Shown: positions 57,003 to 64,000 of the stretch, piece after piece
Numbering within the stretch: position 1 is the first letter of the stretch
Layout of the letters: every line of letters begins with the position of its first letter
From: Nocardia sp. MH4
Lineage (GTDB): Bacteria > Actinomycetota > Actinomycetes > Mycobacteriales > Mycobacteriaceae
DNA: 64,000 nucleotides
Assembly: GCF_019266065.1 (NCBI RefSeq)
Contig: NZ_LPNR01000112.1
Coordinates: 248,001 to 312,000, forward strand
Reading direction: 5' to 3'
Translations under genes and position numbers: made by a program
The notes under the pieces: model-generated
What the model was told of the DNA's origin: nothing
The model's input: only the letters and a program-made list of their open reading frames with translations
Database searches by the model: none

Positions 57003-57623
57003 TCACAGCTCGCATGCGCGCCACCACTCGTGCGCAATGGCGATGTCCGCTGAGGTCACGGCGTGACCGACGGATAGCACACGATGGGTCACCGGCGCAC
57101 CCGCACGACGCAGCCGTCCGGCCAATCGCCGACCGTCGCCAGCTGACCTGCGGTCGTCGTTCGCGCCGTCGACGATCAGCACCGGCGTGCGATCCGACCG
57201 GTAGCGATCGTCGTCGGCGAACGGCGACAGTGGCCGGAACAGAATCGCCCCCGCCAGCAACTCGGGGCGGGCCATCAGCAACGCCGCGGCCATGATCGCA
57301 CCGTTGGAGAACCCGATCACGACCGGCAGGCGGGTGAGATGGAGTCGGGAGCACGACGTTTCGATGAACTCGGCCAGCACCGGCACCCGGGCGTCCAGGT
57401 CCGTTTCGTCCACCCGGCGATCCGGAAAGCGACGGAAGAAGGCGTACCCGCCATCCGTGACGACGGTTCCACGGATACCCAGTCGCGCCGCTCCCGGCGC
57501 GATGTCCTCGGCCCACGGCAGCAGGTCGGATTCGGTGCCGTCCGAGCCGTGTAGCAGAACGAGCGGAGCACGAGCGGTGTCGATACCGGAGAGGAATCGG
57601 TAGGCATGCGACAGTTTCGGCAC
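57003..57623 (-). CDS. Phospholipase/carboxylesterase-type alpha/beta hydrolase
   Basis: A 206-aa serine hydrolase of the carboxylesterase/thioesterase (Abhydrolase_2) group. Oxyanion region LVLLHGSDGTESD, nucleophile elbow GFSNGA, acid in LIVDGANDD and His in SVGHAVT. The GTG at 57623 (MPKLSHAYRFLSG) is preferred: the same first codons recur, as a remnant, at 58538. The frame is open to 57800, but that part contains a decayed MMPL 3' end. Its upstream DNA is repeated beside the intact MMPL gene, so this hydrolase once followed an MMPL gene. Confidence 0.85.
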   Translation of the reverse strand: MPKLSHAYRFLSGIDTARAPLVLLHGSDGTESDLLPWAEDIAPGAARLGIRGTVVTDGGYAFFRRFPDRRVDETDLDARVPVLAEFIETSCSRLHLTRLPVVIGFSNGAIMAAALLMARPELLAGAILFRPLSPFADDDRYRSDRTPVLIVDGANDDRRSAGDGRRLAGRLRRAGAPVTHRVLSVGHAVTSADIAIAHEWWRACEL

Positions 57624-57702
57624 GGAACCATCCAACACCTCGGTGCCGGCGAGACCCTGGTCAGCGCCGGATGATCTCGAGCAACGCCGGGTGCGGACCG
57701 TG
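57591..57702. repeat. Repeat copy A: hydrolase 5' end plus MMPL 3' remnant
   Basis: About 110 bp homologous to copy B at 58506-58635. The first 34 bp are identical apart from one base. It contains the hydrolase start, the right arm TGCCGGCGAG of the MMPL terminator and, at 57661-57696 on the minus strand, codons for HPALLEIIRR-stop, matching the TPALLKIIWR-stop end of the intact MMPL protein. Homology ends near 57702. Confidence 0.8.
57661..57700 (-). pseudogene. C-terminal remnant of a second MMPL gene
   Basis: Last dozen codons of an MMPL homologue (PALLEIIRR then TGA) in the same position relative to the hydrolase as the intact MMPL 3' end is to the hydrolase remnant. The rest of the gene is absent. 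Part of repeat copy A. Confidence 0.6.
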
Positions 57703-57871
57703 CTGGGGTGTGCCCGTGGAGGGGAGGCTCTTTCGGCACCGAGGTCTGTGACAAACGGCCCTGCCTTCGCCAGCGACGCGGGGAGTGTAGTTGGAGGCAT
57801 CCACGGTGAAGAGAAACACTCGCGGCGGCGTCGGCAGGGCCGGTTCGCATGATCATCGCGTCGTTGCGGTC

Positions 57872-58384
57872 ATGCAGAGGGAGGTGGGTGCGATCAAGAC
57901 GGTGACAGGGCTCCTGCCGCTGGCGGTCGTTCTCTTGGTGGTGGTCGTCCTGGTCTGGTGGTTGCTGGACCGCGACAGTCCCATGGGTGCGTGGTTGGTC
58001 GCGGCGATCCTGTTCGCACACGGCTGGGTGCATCTGGTCTTTCTGTTTCGGGCACCCCCGCGCGGGTCCGCTGACACGGATGCGGACAACTCGTTCGATA
58101 CGGATCACTCGTGGTTGATCGGTCGGGGAATCGACAGCCGACTCGTGTACTCGGTGGGTCCGGTGCTGGCCGTGGTCACGTTCGTAGCACTGGCCGCGGC
58201 CGCGCTGGCGGTGCTCGGATGGCTGGTCCCGGACACCTGGTGGACCGGTCTCACATCGGCCGGAGTCGCCGGTTCCACAGTGTTGCTCGTGTTGTTCTTC
58301 GCGCCCACCCTCGTACTCGGGTTCATCATCAACGCCGGCCTGATTGCCTTGGCGTTCCAGACAGCCTGGGTGGTGCCGCGGTGA
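57872..58384 (+). CDS. Small membrane protein of unknown function
   Basis: About 170 aa with four predicted helices (TGLLPLAVVLLVVVVLVWWLL, WLVAAILFAHGWVHLVFLF, VYSVGPVLAVVTFVALAAAALAVLG in parts, and VLLVLFFAPTLVLGFIINAGLI in parts). It is the only plus-strand gene between the two repeat copies left by the MMPL/hydrolase duplication. The start is uncertain: ATG 57872 is weakly supported (an open frame reaches 57791; a GTG near 57902 is also possible). No family recognised. Confidence 0.6.
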   Translation: MQREVGAIKTVTGLLPLAVVLLVVVVLVWWLLDRDSPMGAWLVAAILFAHGWVHLVFLFRAPPRGSADTDADNSFDTDHSWLIGRGIDSRLVYSVGPVLAVVTFVALAAAALAVLGWLVPDTWWTGLTSAGVAGSTVLLVLFFAPTLVLGFIINAGLIALAFQTAWVVPR

Positions 58385-58486
58385 CATCGACCCGCACGCC
58401 GCGATGTTGTCTGGAACGGCACCCGCAGCGGCGGGATTCGTCGCGATAGCCGCGCGATTTGTGGGCACGAAACCCGTCGGTGCATC

Positions 58487-58538
58487 GGCGAAGATTTTCC
58501 GGCCCGAGGAATCGGTAGGCATGCGACGGTTTCGGCAC
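58487..58538 (-). pseudogene. 5' remnant of a second hydrolase gene
   Basis: Starting at GTG 58538 on the minus strand, 11 codons read VPKPSHAYRFL, nearly the same as VPKLSHAYRFL of the intact hydrolase at 57623; the sequence then diverges to unrelated text. It sits just downstream of the intact MMPL gene, where a hydrolase would be expected. Part of repeat copy B. Confidence 0.6.
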
Positions 58539-58635
58539 GGGGACATTCAACCGGCACGGGCTCGCCGGCAGGAAGATGCCGGCGAGCCTGCGATCAGCGC
58601 CAGATGATCTTGAGCAGGGCCGGGGTGAGGACCAT
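58506..58635. repeat. Repeat copy B: MMPL 3' end plus hydrolase 5' remnant
   Basis: Homologous to 57591-57702. GAGGAATCGGTAGGCATGCG is shared exactly, then the terminator right arm and the last MMPL codons match with scattered changes. The left arm of the terminator is present here but missing in copy A. Confidence 0.8.
58561..58586 (-). terminator. Terminator hairpin of the MMPL operon
   Basis: Perfect 10-bp arms CTCGCCGGCA / TGCCGGCGAG with a 6-nt loop, 7 nt past the MMPL stop codon. Confidence 0.7.
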
Positions 58636-60690
58636 GCGGATGATGGTCGCGTCGATGATGAGGGCCACGATCATGCCGTAGGCGATGTACTTCATCAGGA
58701 CCAGATCGGAGAAGCCGAACGCACCGGTCACCACGATGAGGATCGCCGCGGCCGAGGTGATCACGCCGCCGGTGTGGGCGACGCCGTAGCGGATGGATTC
58801 GGTGGCGTCGGCGCCCGATGCCCGTTTCTCCGCGATCCGCGACAGCAGGAACACCTCGTAGTCGGTCGACAACCCGAAGATCACGGTGACGATCAACGCC
58901 ACCACCGCGAACATCAGCGGGCCGGGCGTGAACTGGAAGGTCCCGGCGCCATGGCCTTCCACGAAGATCCAGGTGAGCACGCCCAGCGTCGAGACCAGGC
59001 TCAGCGCGCTCATCGCGACGGCCTTCACGGCCAGGATCACCGACCGGAACGCGATCACCATCATCGCCAGCGCCGCCGCCATCAGAATCGCCAGCAGCAG
59101 TGGCAAGCCGTCGATGAGGCCGTTGATACTGTCGCGTTCCAGCGCCGGGATACCGGCGACCATGATCTGCACGCCCGGTGGTTCGGGCAGGGCCCGCAGG
59201 GTGTCGATCACCCGGTCGGCGTCGCGCTTGTCGCCCAGCCCGGCCGAGAGCACGTTGACCCCGTCCTTCGTCGGCGCCGCGGGTTCGAACCGCCCGGTCA
59301 GCCCGGGCACCTGATTGGCCTCGTACCGGATGTCGCTGAGCTGCTGCGGCGTCGCGTTCACCACGACCAGCTTCAGCGGTTCGGTGCGGAACCCGGGAAA
59401 CAGATGGTCGAAGTCCTCCTGCGCGACGCGCGCCGGATTGTCCGCGGCCAGGTACTTCTCGCTGATCCCGCCGAACTCGATATGGCGCAGCGGGATGCTC
59501 AACGCCAGCAGGCCGAGCACGATCGGGATGACGACCGCCCACGGCCGCCGCATCGCCCACTGCGCCAGCCGGGAGAAGAACCCGGCATCGATCTCGGCCT
59601 CGGTCTTGCTGCGGGAGAACCGCTTCCAGCCCAGCCAGTCGATGCGCCGGCCCGCGATGCTCAACGCGGCGGGCAGTGCGGTCACCGACAGCAGCGCCGC
59701 CAGCATCACCGCGGAGATGCCGCCGTAGGGCACCGACCGCAGCACGCCGTTGGGGAAGATGAACAACGCGCCCAGACTGATCGCGATGATCGCGGCGGAG
59801 AACAACACCGTGCGGCCCGCGGTCGCGACAGTGCGCGCGGTCGCCTCCTCCACGCTGCGCCCCGCCGCCAGCTCCTCCCGGAACCGGGTGACCGTGAAGA
59901 GCCCGTAGTCGATCGCCAAGCCGAGGCTGACCAGCGTCATCACCGCGCTGGCGAACACGTTGACCTCGATATGGGCGGTGAGGAACCGCAGGATGCCGGA
60001 GGTGCCGAGGACGGTGAGCCCGCCGATCATCACCGGCAGCAACGCCCCGATGACGCCGCCGAACACGAAGTACAGCAGGATCGCCACGATCGGCAGCGCG
60101 ATGATCTCCGCCCGTCGGATGTCGTGCTGCATACCGATATTGATGCCCTCGACCACCGGCTGCAGCCCGGCCAGCTGCACGGTCGTGCCGCCCGGTCCCG
60201 CTCCAGGAACATCGGCGTTCAGATGCGGTTTGAGGGCCAGGTAGTTGTTGACCGTCGCCGTTCCGCCGCCACCGGCCAGACCGATACTGGCGAAGGCGTG
60301 CTGCTTGGTGGGGTCGGAAGCGTTCGCCGAGAAGGGACTGTCCCAGTAGCTGTCGATCTTGTGGATGCGCTCGCCGTAGCGTGCGCGCAGGTCCGCCAGC
60401 GCGGCGACGACGGGGCCACGCACCCCGGGATCGTCGACGGTGGTGCCCGGTGGCGCGGTGTAGATGACGATCAGGTCGCCGTCGGTGTCGCGGCCGAAGA
60501 TATCGTCGGCCAGCTTCGAGGCCGCCACCGACTCGCTGGACTCGTCGAACCAGCCCTCCTGGGTGTAGCGGCCGGCCATATCGCGGCCGAACCAGCCCGA
60601 GATCAGCACCGTCAGGACGAACACGCCGAGCACGAGGTAGCGGTGGCGGTGGACGAATCGGCCCCACCGCATCGCACGCGATTCCCGCAT
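58594..60690 (-). CDS. MMPL-family RND transporter
   Basis: A 698-aa RND exporter of the MMPL class, typically moving lipids or hydrophobic drugs across the inner membrane with the proton gradient. Layout: TM1 (YLVLGVFVLTVLISGWFG), a periplasmic loop of about 130 residues, five helices with the SLGLAIDYGLFTVTRFREE motif (proton-relay Asp-Tyr pair), a second TM and loop, then five helices with IFGLSTDYEVFLLSRIAE. Shorter than mycobacterial MmpL (about 950 aa), closer to YdfJ-like members. The ATG at 60690 is 2 nt after the lipoprotein stop. Third gene of an operon with 61233 and 60693. Confidence 0.92.
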   Translation of the reverse strand: MRESRAMRWGRFVHRHRYLVLGVFVLTVLISGWFGRDMAGRYTQEGWFDESSESVAASKLADDIFGRDTDGDLIVIYTAPPGTTVDDPGVRGPVVAALADLRARYGERIHKIDSYWDSPFSANASDPTKQHAFASIGLAGGGGTATVNNYLALKPHLNADVPGAGPGGTTVQLAGLQPVVEGINIGMQHDIRRAEIIALPIVAILLYFVFGGVIGALLPVMIGGLTVLGTSGILRFLTAHIEVNVFASAVMTLVSLGLAIDYGLFTVTRFREELAAGRSVEEATARTVATAGRTVLFSAAIIAISLGALFIFPNGVLRSVPYGGISAVMLAALLSVTALPAALSIAGRRIDWLGWKRFSRSKTEAEIDAGFFSRLAQWAMRRPWAVVIPIVLGLLALSIPLRHIEFGGISEKYLAADNPARVAQEDFDHLFPGFRTEPLKLVVVNATPQQLSDIRYEANQVPGLTGRFEPAAPTKDGVNVLSAGLGDKRDADRVIDTLRALPEPPGVQIMVAGIPALERDSINGLIDGLPLLLAILMAAALAMMVIAFRSVILAVKAVAMSALSLVSTLGVLTWIFVEGHGAGTFQFTPGPLMFAVVALIVTVIFGLSTDYEVFLLSRIAEKRASGADATESIRYGVAHTGGVITSAAAILIVVTGAFGFSDLVLMKYIAYGMIVALIIDATIIRMVLTPALLKIIWR

Positions 60691-60692
60691 CG

Positions 60693-61232
60693 TCAGCCGC
60701 AGGCGGCGGTGCGGTAGTCGGCCGAGCGCAGGATGCCGCACAGATCGGTGCGCGAGATCTTCCACTTCCCGTCGAGCAGCACGAAATGCACGATAGTGGT
60801 GCGGATATTGGTGCCCGAACCGTCCTTGTCCAGGCGCATGGTGGCGGTCAGGGTGCCGTCACGATTGTCGAAGACCGGGTCGACGACGCCGTACACCGCG
60901 TGCGGGTTGTCGCGCAGCGCTTTGTACATATCGGGGATGGCGTCCTTGAACGCGGCACCGTCCTCGATCAGGTCGGTGCGTTCGACATCGGGCAGGTTCG
61001 GGTCGAGCGCGCGCTTGATCTGCGCGTCGAGTTCCGCGGCGGACGGCAGCGGCACATTGGCCTTGCTCGACGACACCGCGATGGAGGCGGACAGGGAAGC
61101 GTTGGCCGAAGACCGTGCGGCGTCGACCGAGGCCTCGTCGGTGCCTCCACCGCATGCGGTGAGAGCGACGAGGGCCGTGAGGCAGGCGGTGGCCGCAGCG
61201 GCCCTGGCGAAAAATGTGGAAGACATCACCAT
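60693..61232 (-). CDS. MTB12-like lipoprotein
   Basis: A 179-aa exported lipoprotein: signal with lipobox LTAC (VALTACGGG), then a Ser/Ala linker and an NTF2-like domain (about 65-175) resembling the low-molecular-weight antigen MTB12: LDAQIKRALDPNLPDVERTD in pattern, IVHFVLLDGKWKISRTDLC. Two late cysteines may pair. Its ATG directly follows the TAG of the upstream gene; ATG 61226 is an alternative. Placed before an MMPL exporter, it may serve as its periplasmic partner in the way MmpS does for MmpL; that is inference. Confidence 0.8.
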   Translation of the reverse strand: MVMSSTFFARAAAATACLTALVALTACGGGTDEASVDAARSSANASLSASIAVSSSKANVPLPSAAELDAQIKRALDPNLPDVERTDLIEDGAAFKDAIPDMYKALRDNPHAVYGVVDPVFDNRDGTLTATMRLDKDGSGTNIRTTIVHFVLLDGKWKISRTDLCGILRSADYRTAACG

Positions 61233-61589
61233 CTACATACCATCAATGACGGCACTGATCCGGCCCAGGATGCTCCGCACGGTCGTGGTGTCCCGCGGCG
61301 CGGCCCTCGGGACCGGGATCGCGTCGTGGATCAGATCGCGGACGAACGCGGTGACACTGCGCTCGTCCCCGAGGTCGATATCGGTGACCGGTGCCTGCGC
61401 GGTGGCGACCACATCGTCGGCGCCGGGCACGGCTTCACCCAGGTCGGGGCGGTAGATCTGCAGCGTGAGGGTGGCGCGGCGGGTGCGGAAGGCGAACAGG
61501 CGGCCGTCGTCGGTGGTGCCGAAGCCGTGGGCGAACGGGCCCACGGTGATGTCATCGATGCCGAACCCCGCGGTTGTCCGGTCGGTCAT
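61233..61589 (-). CDS. Small cytoplasmic protein of unknown function
   Basis: A 118-aa acidic protein without signal peptide or membrane segment. The first two thirds look beta-rich (FGIDDITVGPFAHGFGTTDDGRLFAFRT in pattern, ATLTLQIYRPDLG), the end helical (SVTAFVRDLIHDAIPVPR). AGGAG lies 9 nt before the ATG at 61589. First gene of the operon with the MTB12-like lipoprotein (TAG next to ATG) and MMPL. No family recognised; a regulator or accessory protein of the exporter is possible. Confidence 0.65.
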   Translation of the reverse strand: MTDRTTAGFGIDDITVGPFAHGFGTTDDGRLFAFRTRRATLTLQIYRPDLGEAVPGADDVVATAQAPVTDIDLGDERSVTAFVRDLIHDAIPVPRAAPRDTTTVRSILGRISAVIDGM

Positions 61590-61751
61590 CGCGATGATCT
61601 CCTGCCGTTCGCCGGTAACGGATTGTCGACACGTCAACAGTAACCCCCGTCACCGACAGGCCCGACGTGCGCCACCCGGTCGGAGCTACCGGTGAGTCAT
61701 CATGGTCAGATGGTGATCAGCGGTCACCTCGTGAGATTAGGAGTTCGGTGC

Positions 61752-62762
61752 ATGCGCCCTCGCGGCTCGGTCGCCTCAGCGCTGGTCGGCGCGGCGGCAC
61801 TGGTATTGCTGACCGGATGCGCCGGTGAGGACGGCGCCCCGGACGTACCGACCAGAGAACCCGCCACCGCGGCCGTCTCCCCCGCCACCGCTACCGCCCC
61901 GGCGGGGCAGGTCGTCCCCGCCGCCGCCACGAAAGCCCTGCTGGCCGAACGCGAGACCGGCCGTCTTGCCGCGCTCGACACCGCGGGCACCACACTGTCG
62001 CTGATCGACCCGGCCGCGCCCACCGCCGCGCGGACCGTCACCCTGCCCGCCGCGGGCGCCGCCCTCGCCCAGGGCAAGCCGGGCGAAGTCCTCGTCGCCG
62101 CGCCGAACCGCGTGCTGCGGGTGGACGCGAGCGCGGGCACCGTCACCGAGGTCGCCGTCGACGGTGACGTGCACAGCGTGCAAACACGCACCGACGGCAA
62201 CCTCGTGGTCGGCACGGCCGATGGCACGATCGTCGAACTACGCCCCGACGGCAGCGTCGCGCGCACCGTCACCGGCCTCGTCTCGGCCGACGCGATCGCG
62301 CTGACCGGCGAGCACATCACCGTCCTCGACCGCAAGCAGACCGCCGTCGTCAGCGTTCGCGACGACGCCCTCGGCCTGATGCTGCGCGCGGGCGACGGCG
62401 CCGCCAACGCGATCGCCGACCCGGAGGGACGGATCATCGTCACCGACACCGCGGGCGGCGAACTGCTGGTCTACTCGGCCGGTCCGCTCGTCCTGCGGCA
62501 GCGTTTCCCGGTAGCATCATCGCCTTACGCGCTCGCCTACGATCCGCGGTCCAGCACGGTGTGGGTGACCTGCACGCAGAGCAACGAGGTGGTCGGATAC
62601 GACCTGTCGACCGGGATCGGCGTCGAGGTGGGGCGGTTCCCCACTCTGCGACAGCCCGACGCGGTGACCGTCGACCCCCGCACCGGCGACCTGTTCGTGG
62701 CCTCGGCCACGGGCGACGGTCTGCAGCGGATCGGCGCGGACGAGCGGAAGAGAGGGCAGTGA
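61752..62762 (+). CDS. LppL-like lipoprotein (beta-propeller type)
   Basis: A 336-aa lipoprotein: signal with lipobox LTGC (ALVLLTGCAGED), a Pro/Ala/Thr linker to about residue 60, then repeated blades of the YncE/NHL type (GEVLVAAPNRVLRVDASAG, DGNLVVGTADGTIVELRPDG and YDPRSSTVWVTCTQSNEVVG). Position before pyrD matches M. tuberculosis lppL (Rv2138) as I recall it. AGGAG lies 8 nt before the ATG. The stop overlaps the next start (TGATG). Function unknown; propellers of this type often bind partner proteins or ligands outside the cell. Confidence 0.85.
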   Translation: MRPRGSVASALVGAAALVLLTGCAGEDGAPDVPTREPATAAVSPATATAPAGQVVPAAATKALLAERETGRLAALDTAGTTLSLIDPAAPTAARTVTLPAAGAALAQGKPGEVLVAAPNRVLRVDASAGTVTEVAVDGDVHSVQTRTDGNLVVGTADGTIVELRPDGSVARTVTGLVSADAIALTGEHITVLDRKQTAVVSVRDDALGLMLRAGDGAANAIADPEGRIIVTDTAGGELLVYSAGPLVLRQRFPVASSPYALAYDPRSSTVWVTCTQSNEVVGYDLSTGIGVEVGRFPTLRQPDAVTVDPRTGDLFVASATGDGLQRIGADERKRGQ

Positions 62763-63016
62763 TGGCCGCCAGATCTCACGGTTCGCGCTCGGCGGTACCG
62801 CCGAGCTGGGAAACCAGCAACGACGACTACGAATACGTCCCCCTGCGTCTGCCACCGGAGGTCACCCGGGTCACCGCCTCGATGCGGTTGGCCATTCAGG
62901 CCGAGTTCGGTGGCTGGGAGTTGTCGCGCGTGCGCGCCTACACCGACGGCAGCCGCCGGGTGTTGTTGCGCCGCCGCAAGAATGCCGTCCTGCCTGTGCC
63001 CGAGCCCGGAATGTGA
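62762..63016 (+). CDS. DUF5703 family protein
   Basis: An 84-aa basic cytoplasmic protein with the conserved core DDYEYVPLRLPPEVTRVTASMRL (in parts DDYEYVPLRLPP / EVTRVTASMRL) and GWELSRVRAYTDGSRRVLLRRR (GWELSRVRAYTDG / SRRVLLRRR). Actinobacterial family without known function. Its ATG overlaps the lppL stop by one base, and its stop overlaps the upstream GTG of pyrD, so the three genes are likely one operon. Confidence 0.85.
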   Translation: MAARSHGSRSAVPPSWETSNDDYEYVPLRLPPEVTRVTASMRLAIQAEFGGWELSRVRAYTDGSRRVLLRRRKNAVLPVPEPGM

Positions 63017-63024
63017 GCCGACCC

Positions 63025-64000
63025 ATGTACGCCCTGCTACTACGCCTGATGTTCCTGATCCCGCCGGAGCGGGTGCACCACCTGGTGTTCTCCGCCCTGC
63101 GGTTCGCCACCTGGTTCCCGCCGACCCGCTGGCTCGCGCGCAAGTTGACCGTCGTCGACGATCCGATCCTGGCCACCACGGCCTTCGGTGTCGACTTCCC
63201 CGCCCCGCTGGGACTGGCCGCCGGTTTCGACAAGAACGCCGACGGCGCGAACACCTGGGGCTCGCTCGGATTCGGTTTCGCCGAGATCGGCACCGTCACC
63301 GCGCACGCGCAGCCGGGTAACCCGGCCCCGCGCCTGTTCCGGCTGCCCGCCGACCACGGTCTGATCAACCGGATGGGTTTCAACAACCACGGTGCCGCGG
63401 CCGCCGCCGCCCGCCTGCACGGCGCGCACCCCACGGTCCCGATCGGCGCGAACATCGGCAAGACGAAGGTCACCGAACCCGAGGCCGCGGCCGGCGATTA
63501 CGCCACCAGCGCCCGGTTGCTCGGCCCGCTCGCCGATTTCGTGGTCGTCAACGTCTCGTCCCCGAACACGCCCGGTCTGCGTGACCTGCAGGCGGTCGAG
63601 TCGCTGCGCCCGATCCTGCAGGCCGTGCTGGACAGCGTCAGCGTCCCGGTGTTGGTGAAGATCGCCCCCGACCTGTCCGACGACGACATCGACGCGGTCG
63701 CCGACCTGGCCGTCGAGCTGGGTCTGGCCGGCATCGTCGCCACCAACACCACCATCCGCCGCGACGGTCTGGCCACACCTGCCGCCGAGGTGGAGGCGAT
63801 GGGCGCGGGCGGTCTGTCCGGTGCGCCGGTCGCCGAGCGCTCCCTGGAAGTCCTGCGCCGCCTCTACGCCCGTGTCGGCGACCGGCTGGTCCTGATCTCG
63901 GTCGGCGGCATCGAAACCCCCGAGCAGGCCTGGGCCCGTATCCTCGCCGGCGCCACCCTGCTGCAGGGCTACACCGGCTTCATCTACGGCGGCCCGTTCT
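63025..64000 (+). CDS. pyrD: Dihydroorotate dehydrogenase (class 2), partial at window end
   Basis: FMN- and quinone-dependent membrane-associated enzyme of pyrimidine synthesis, oxidising dihydroorotate to orotate. The N-terminal helix (MYALLLRLMFLIPPERVHHL) is the class 2 membrane-binding arm. Motifs: PAPLGLAAGFDKNADG, catalytic Ser in NVSSPNTPGLRDLQ, FMN-binding VKIAPDL, TNTT and VGGIETPEQAW. About 325 of an expected 350-370 residues are seen; the reading frame is open at the edge. ATG 63025 matches the usual N-terminus; GTG 63013 is possible. Confidence 0.95.
   Translation, partial: MYALLLRLMFLIPPERVHHLVFSALRFATWFPPTRWLARKLTVVDDPILATTAFGVDFPAPLGLAAGFDKNADGANTWGSLGFGFAEIGTVTAHAQPGNPAPRLFRLPADHGLINRMGFNNHGAAAAAARLHGAHPTVPIGANIGKTKVTEPEAAAGDYATSARLLGPLADFVVVNVSSPNTPGLRDLQAVESLRPILQAVLDSVSVPVLVKIAPDLSDDDIDAVADLAVELGLAGIVATNTTIRRDGLATPAAEVEAMGAGGLSGAPVAERSLEVLRRLYARVGDRLVLISVGGIETPEQAWARILAGATLLQGYTGFIYGGPF

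Noticed and set aside
58105..58557. Minus-strand 150-codon frame beside the hydrolase remnant
   Set aside because: Antisense to the small membrane protein gene and without domains; only the 11-codon remnant at 58538 is supported.

Overview
The window is very GC-rich, densely coded actinobacterial chromosome, most like Nocardia or a close mycolic-acid relative. Evidence: a mycothiol ligase gene (mshC), an MMPL exporter with an MTB12-like lipoprotein, HmuTUV haem uptake, and a block matching (from memory) the Mycobacterium tuberculosis order Rv2130c to Rv2139: mshC, Rv2133c-like, Rv2134c-like (DUF3090), Rv2135c-like phosphatase, uppP, then lppL-like and pyrD. Here that block is split between uppP and lppL by about 10 kb of accessory genes. 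I saw no tRNA, rRNA, CRISPR array, insertion sequence or prophage.

Layout. 1-19 kb: RNase Z, then one giant minus-strand non-ribosomal peptide synthetase (about 5,400 aa, four modules, TE-terminated) divergent from a PucR-type regulator; identical TTGTACAA palindromes lie in front of both genes. 19-24.5 kb: a small secreted protein, an AT-richer gap ending in a 25-bp-arm hairpin, a TetR-controlled DUF3533/FadD unit and an alpha-carbonic anhydrase lipoprotein. 24.7-30.4 kb: a tight minus-strand series (DUF1460, isochorismatase-like, methyltransferase, MerR, AraC, VOC, UvrA paralogue) that looks like a chemical-stress or drug-response unit. 30.5-38.4 kb: two zinc dehydrogenases, a FrnE/DsbA-like protein, a histidine phosphatase, a Na+/H+ antiporter fused to a UBP zinc finger, two TetR genes and an enoyl-CoA isomerase-like protein.

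38.4-44.7 kb: an Abi-alpha/DUF445 membrane gene pair with 1-nt spacing, a tandem universal stress protein, a dienelactone hydrolase and a copper-type P-type ATPase with a CPD motif. 44.9-51.4 kb: mshC and the conserved uppP-phosphatase-DUF3090-SCO1664-AKR operon. 51.4-61.6 kb: a degenerate aldo/keto reductase, hmuTUV with a DtxR/IdeR-like box, a TetR/SDR pair, an esterase, and a three-gene MMPL operon with remnants of a duplication around it. 61.7-64 kb: lppL-like, DUF5703 and pyrD, which runs off the end.

The least ordinary items are the NRPS architecture (two free-standing half condensation domains and a predicted D-D-L-L tetrapeptide), the paired palindromes of its regulator, the Abi-alpha/DUF445 pair, the MMPL/esterase duplication scar, and an aldo/keto reductase that has lost half its catalytic tetrad.
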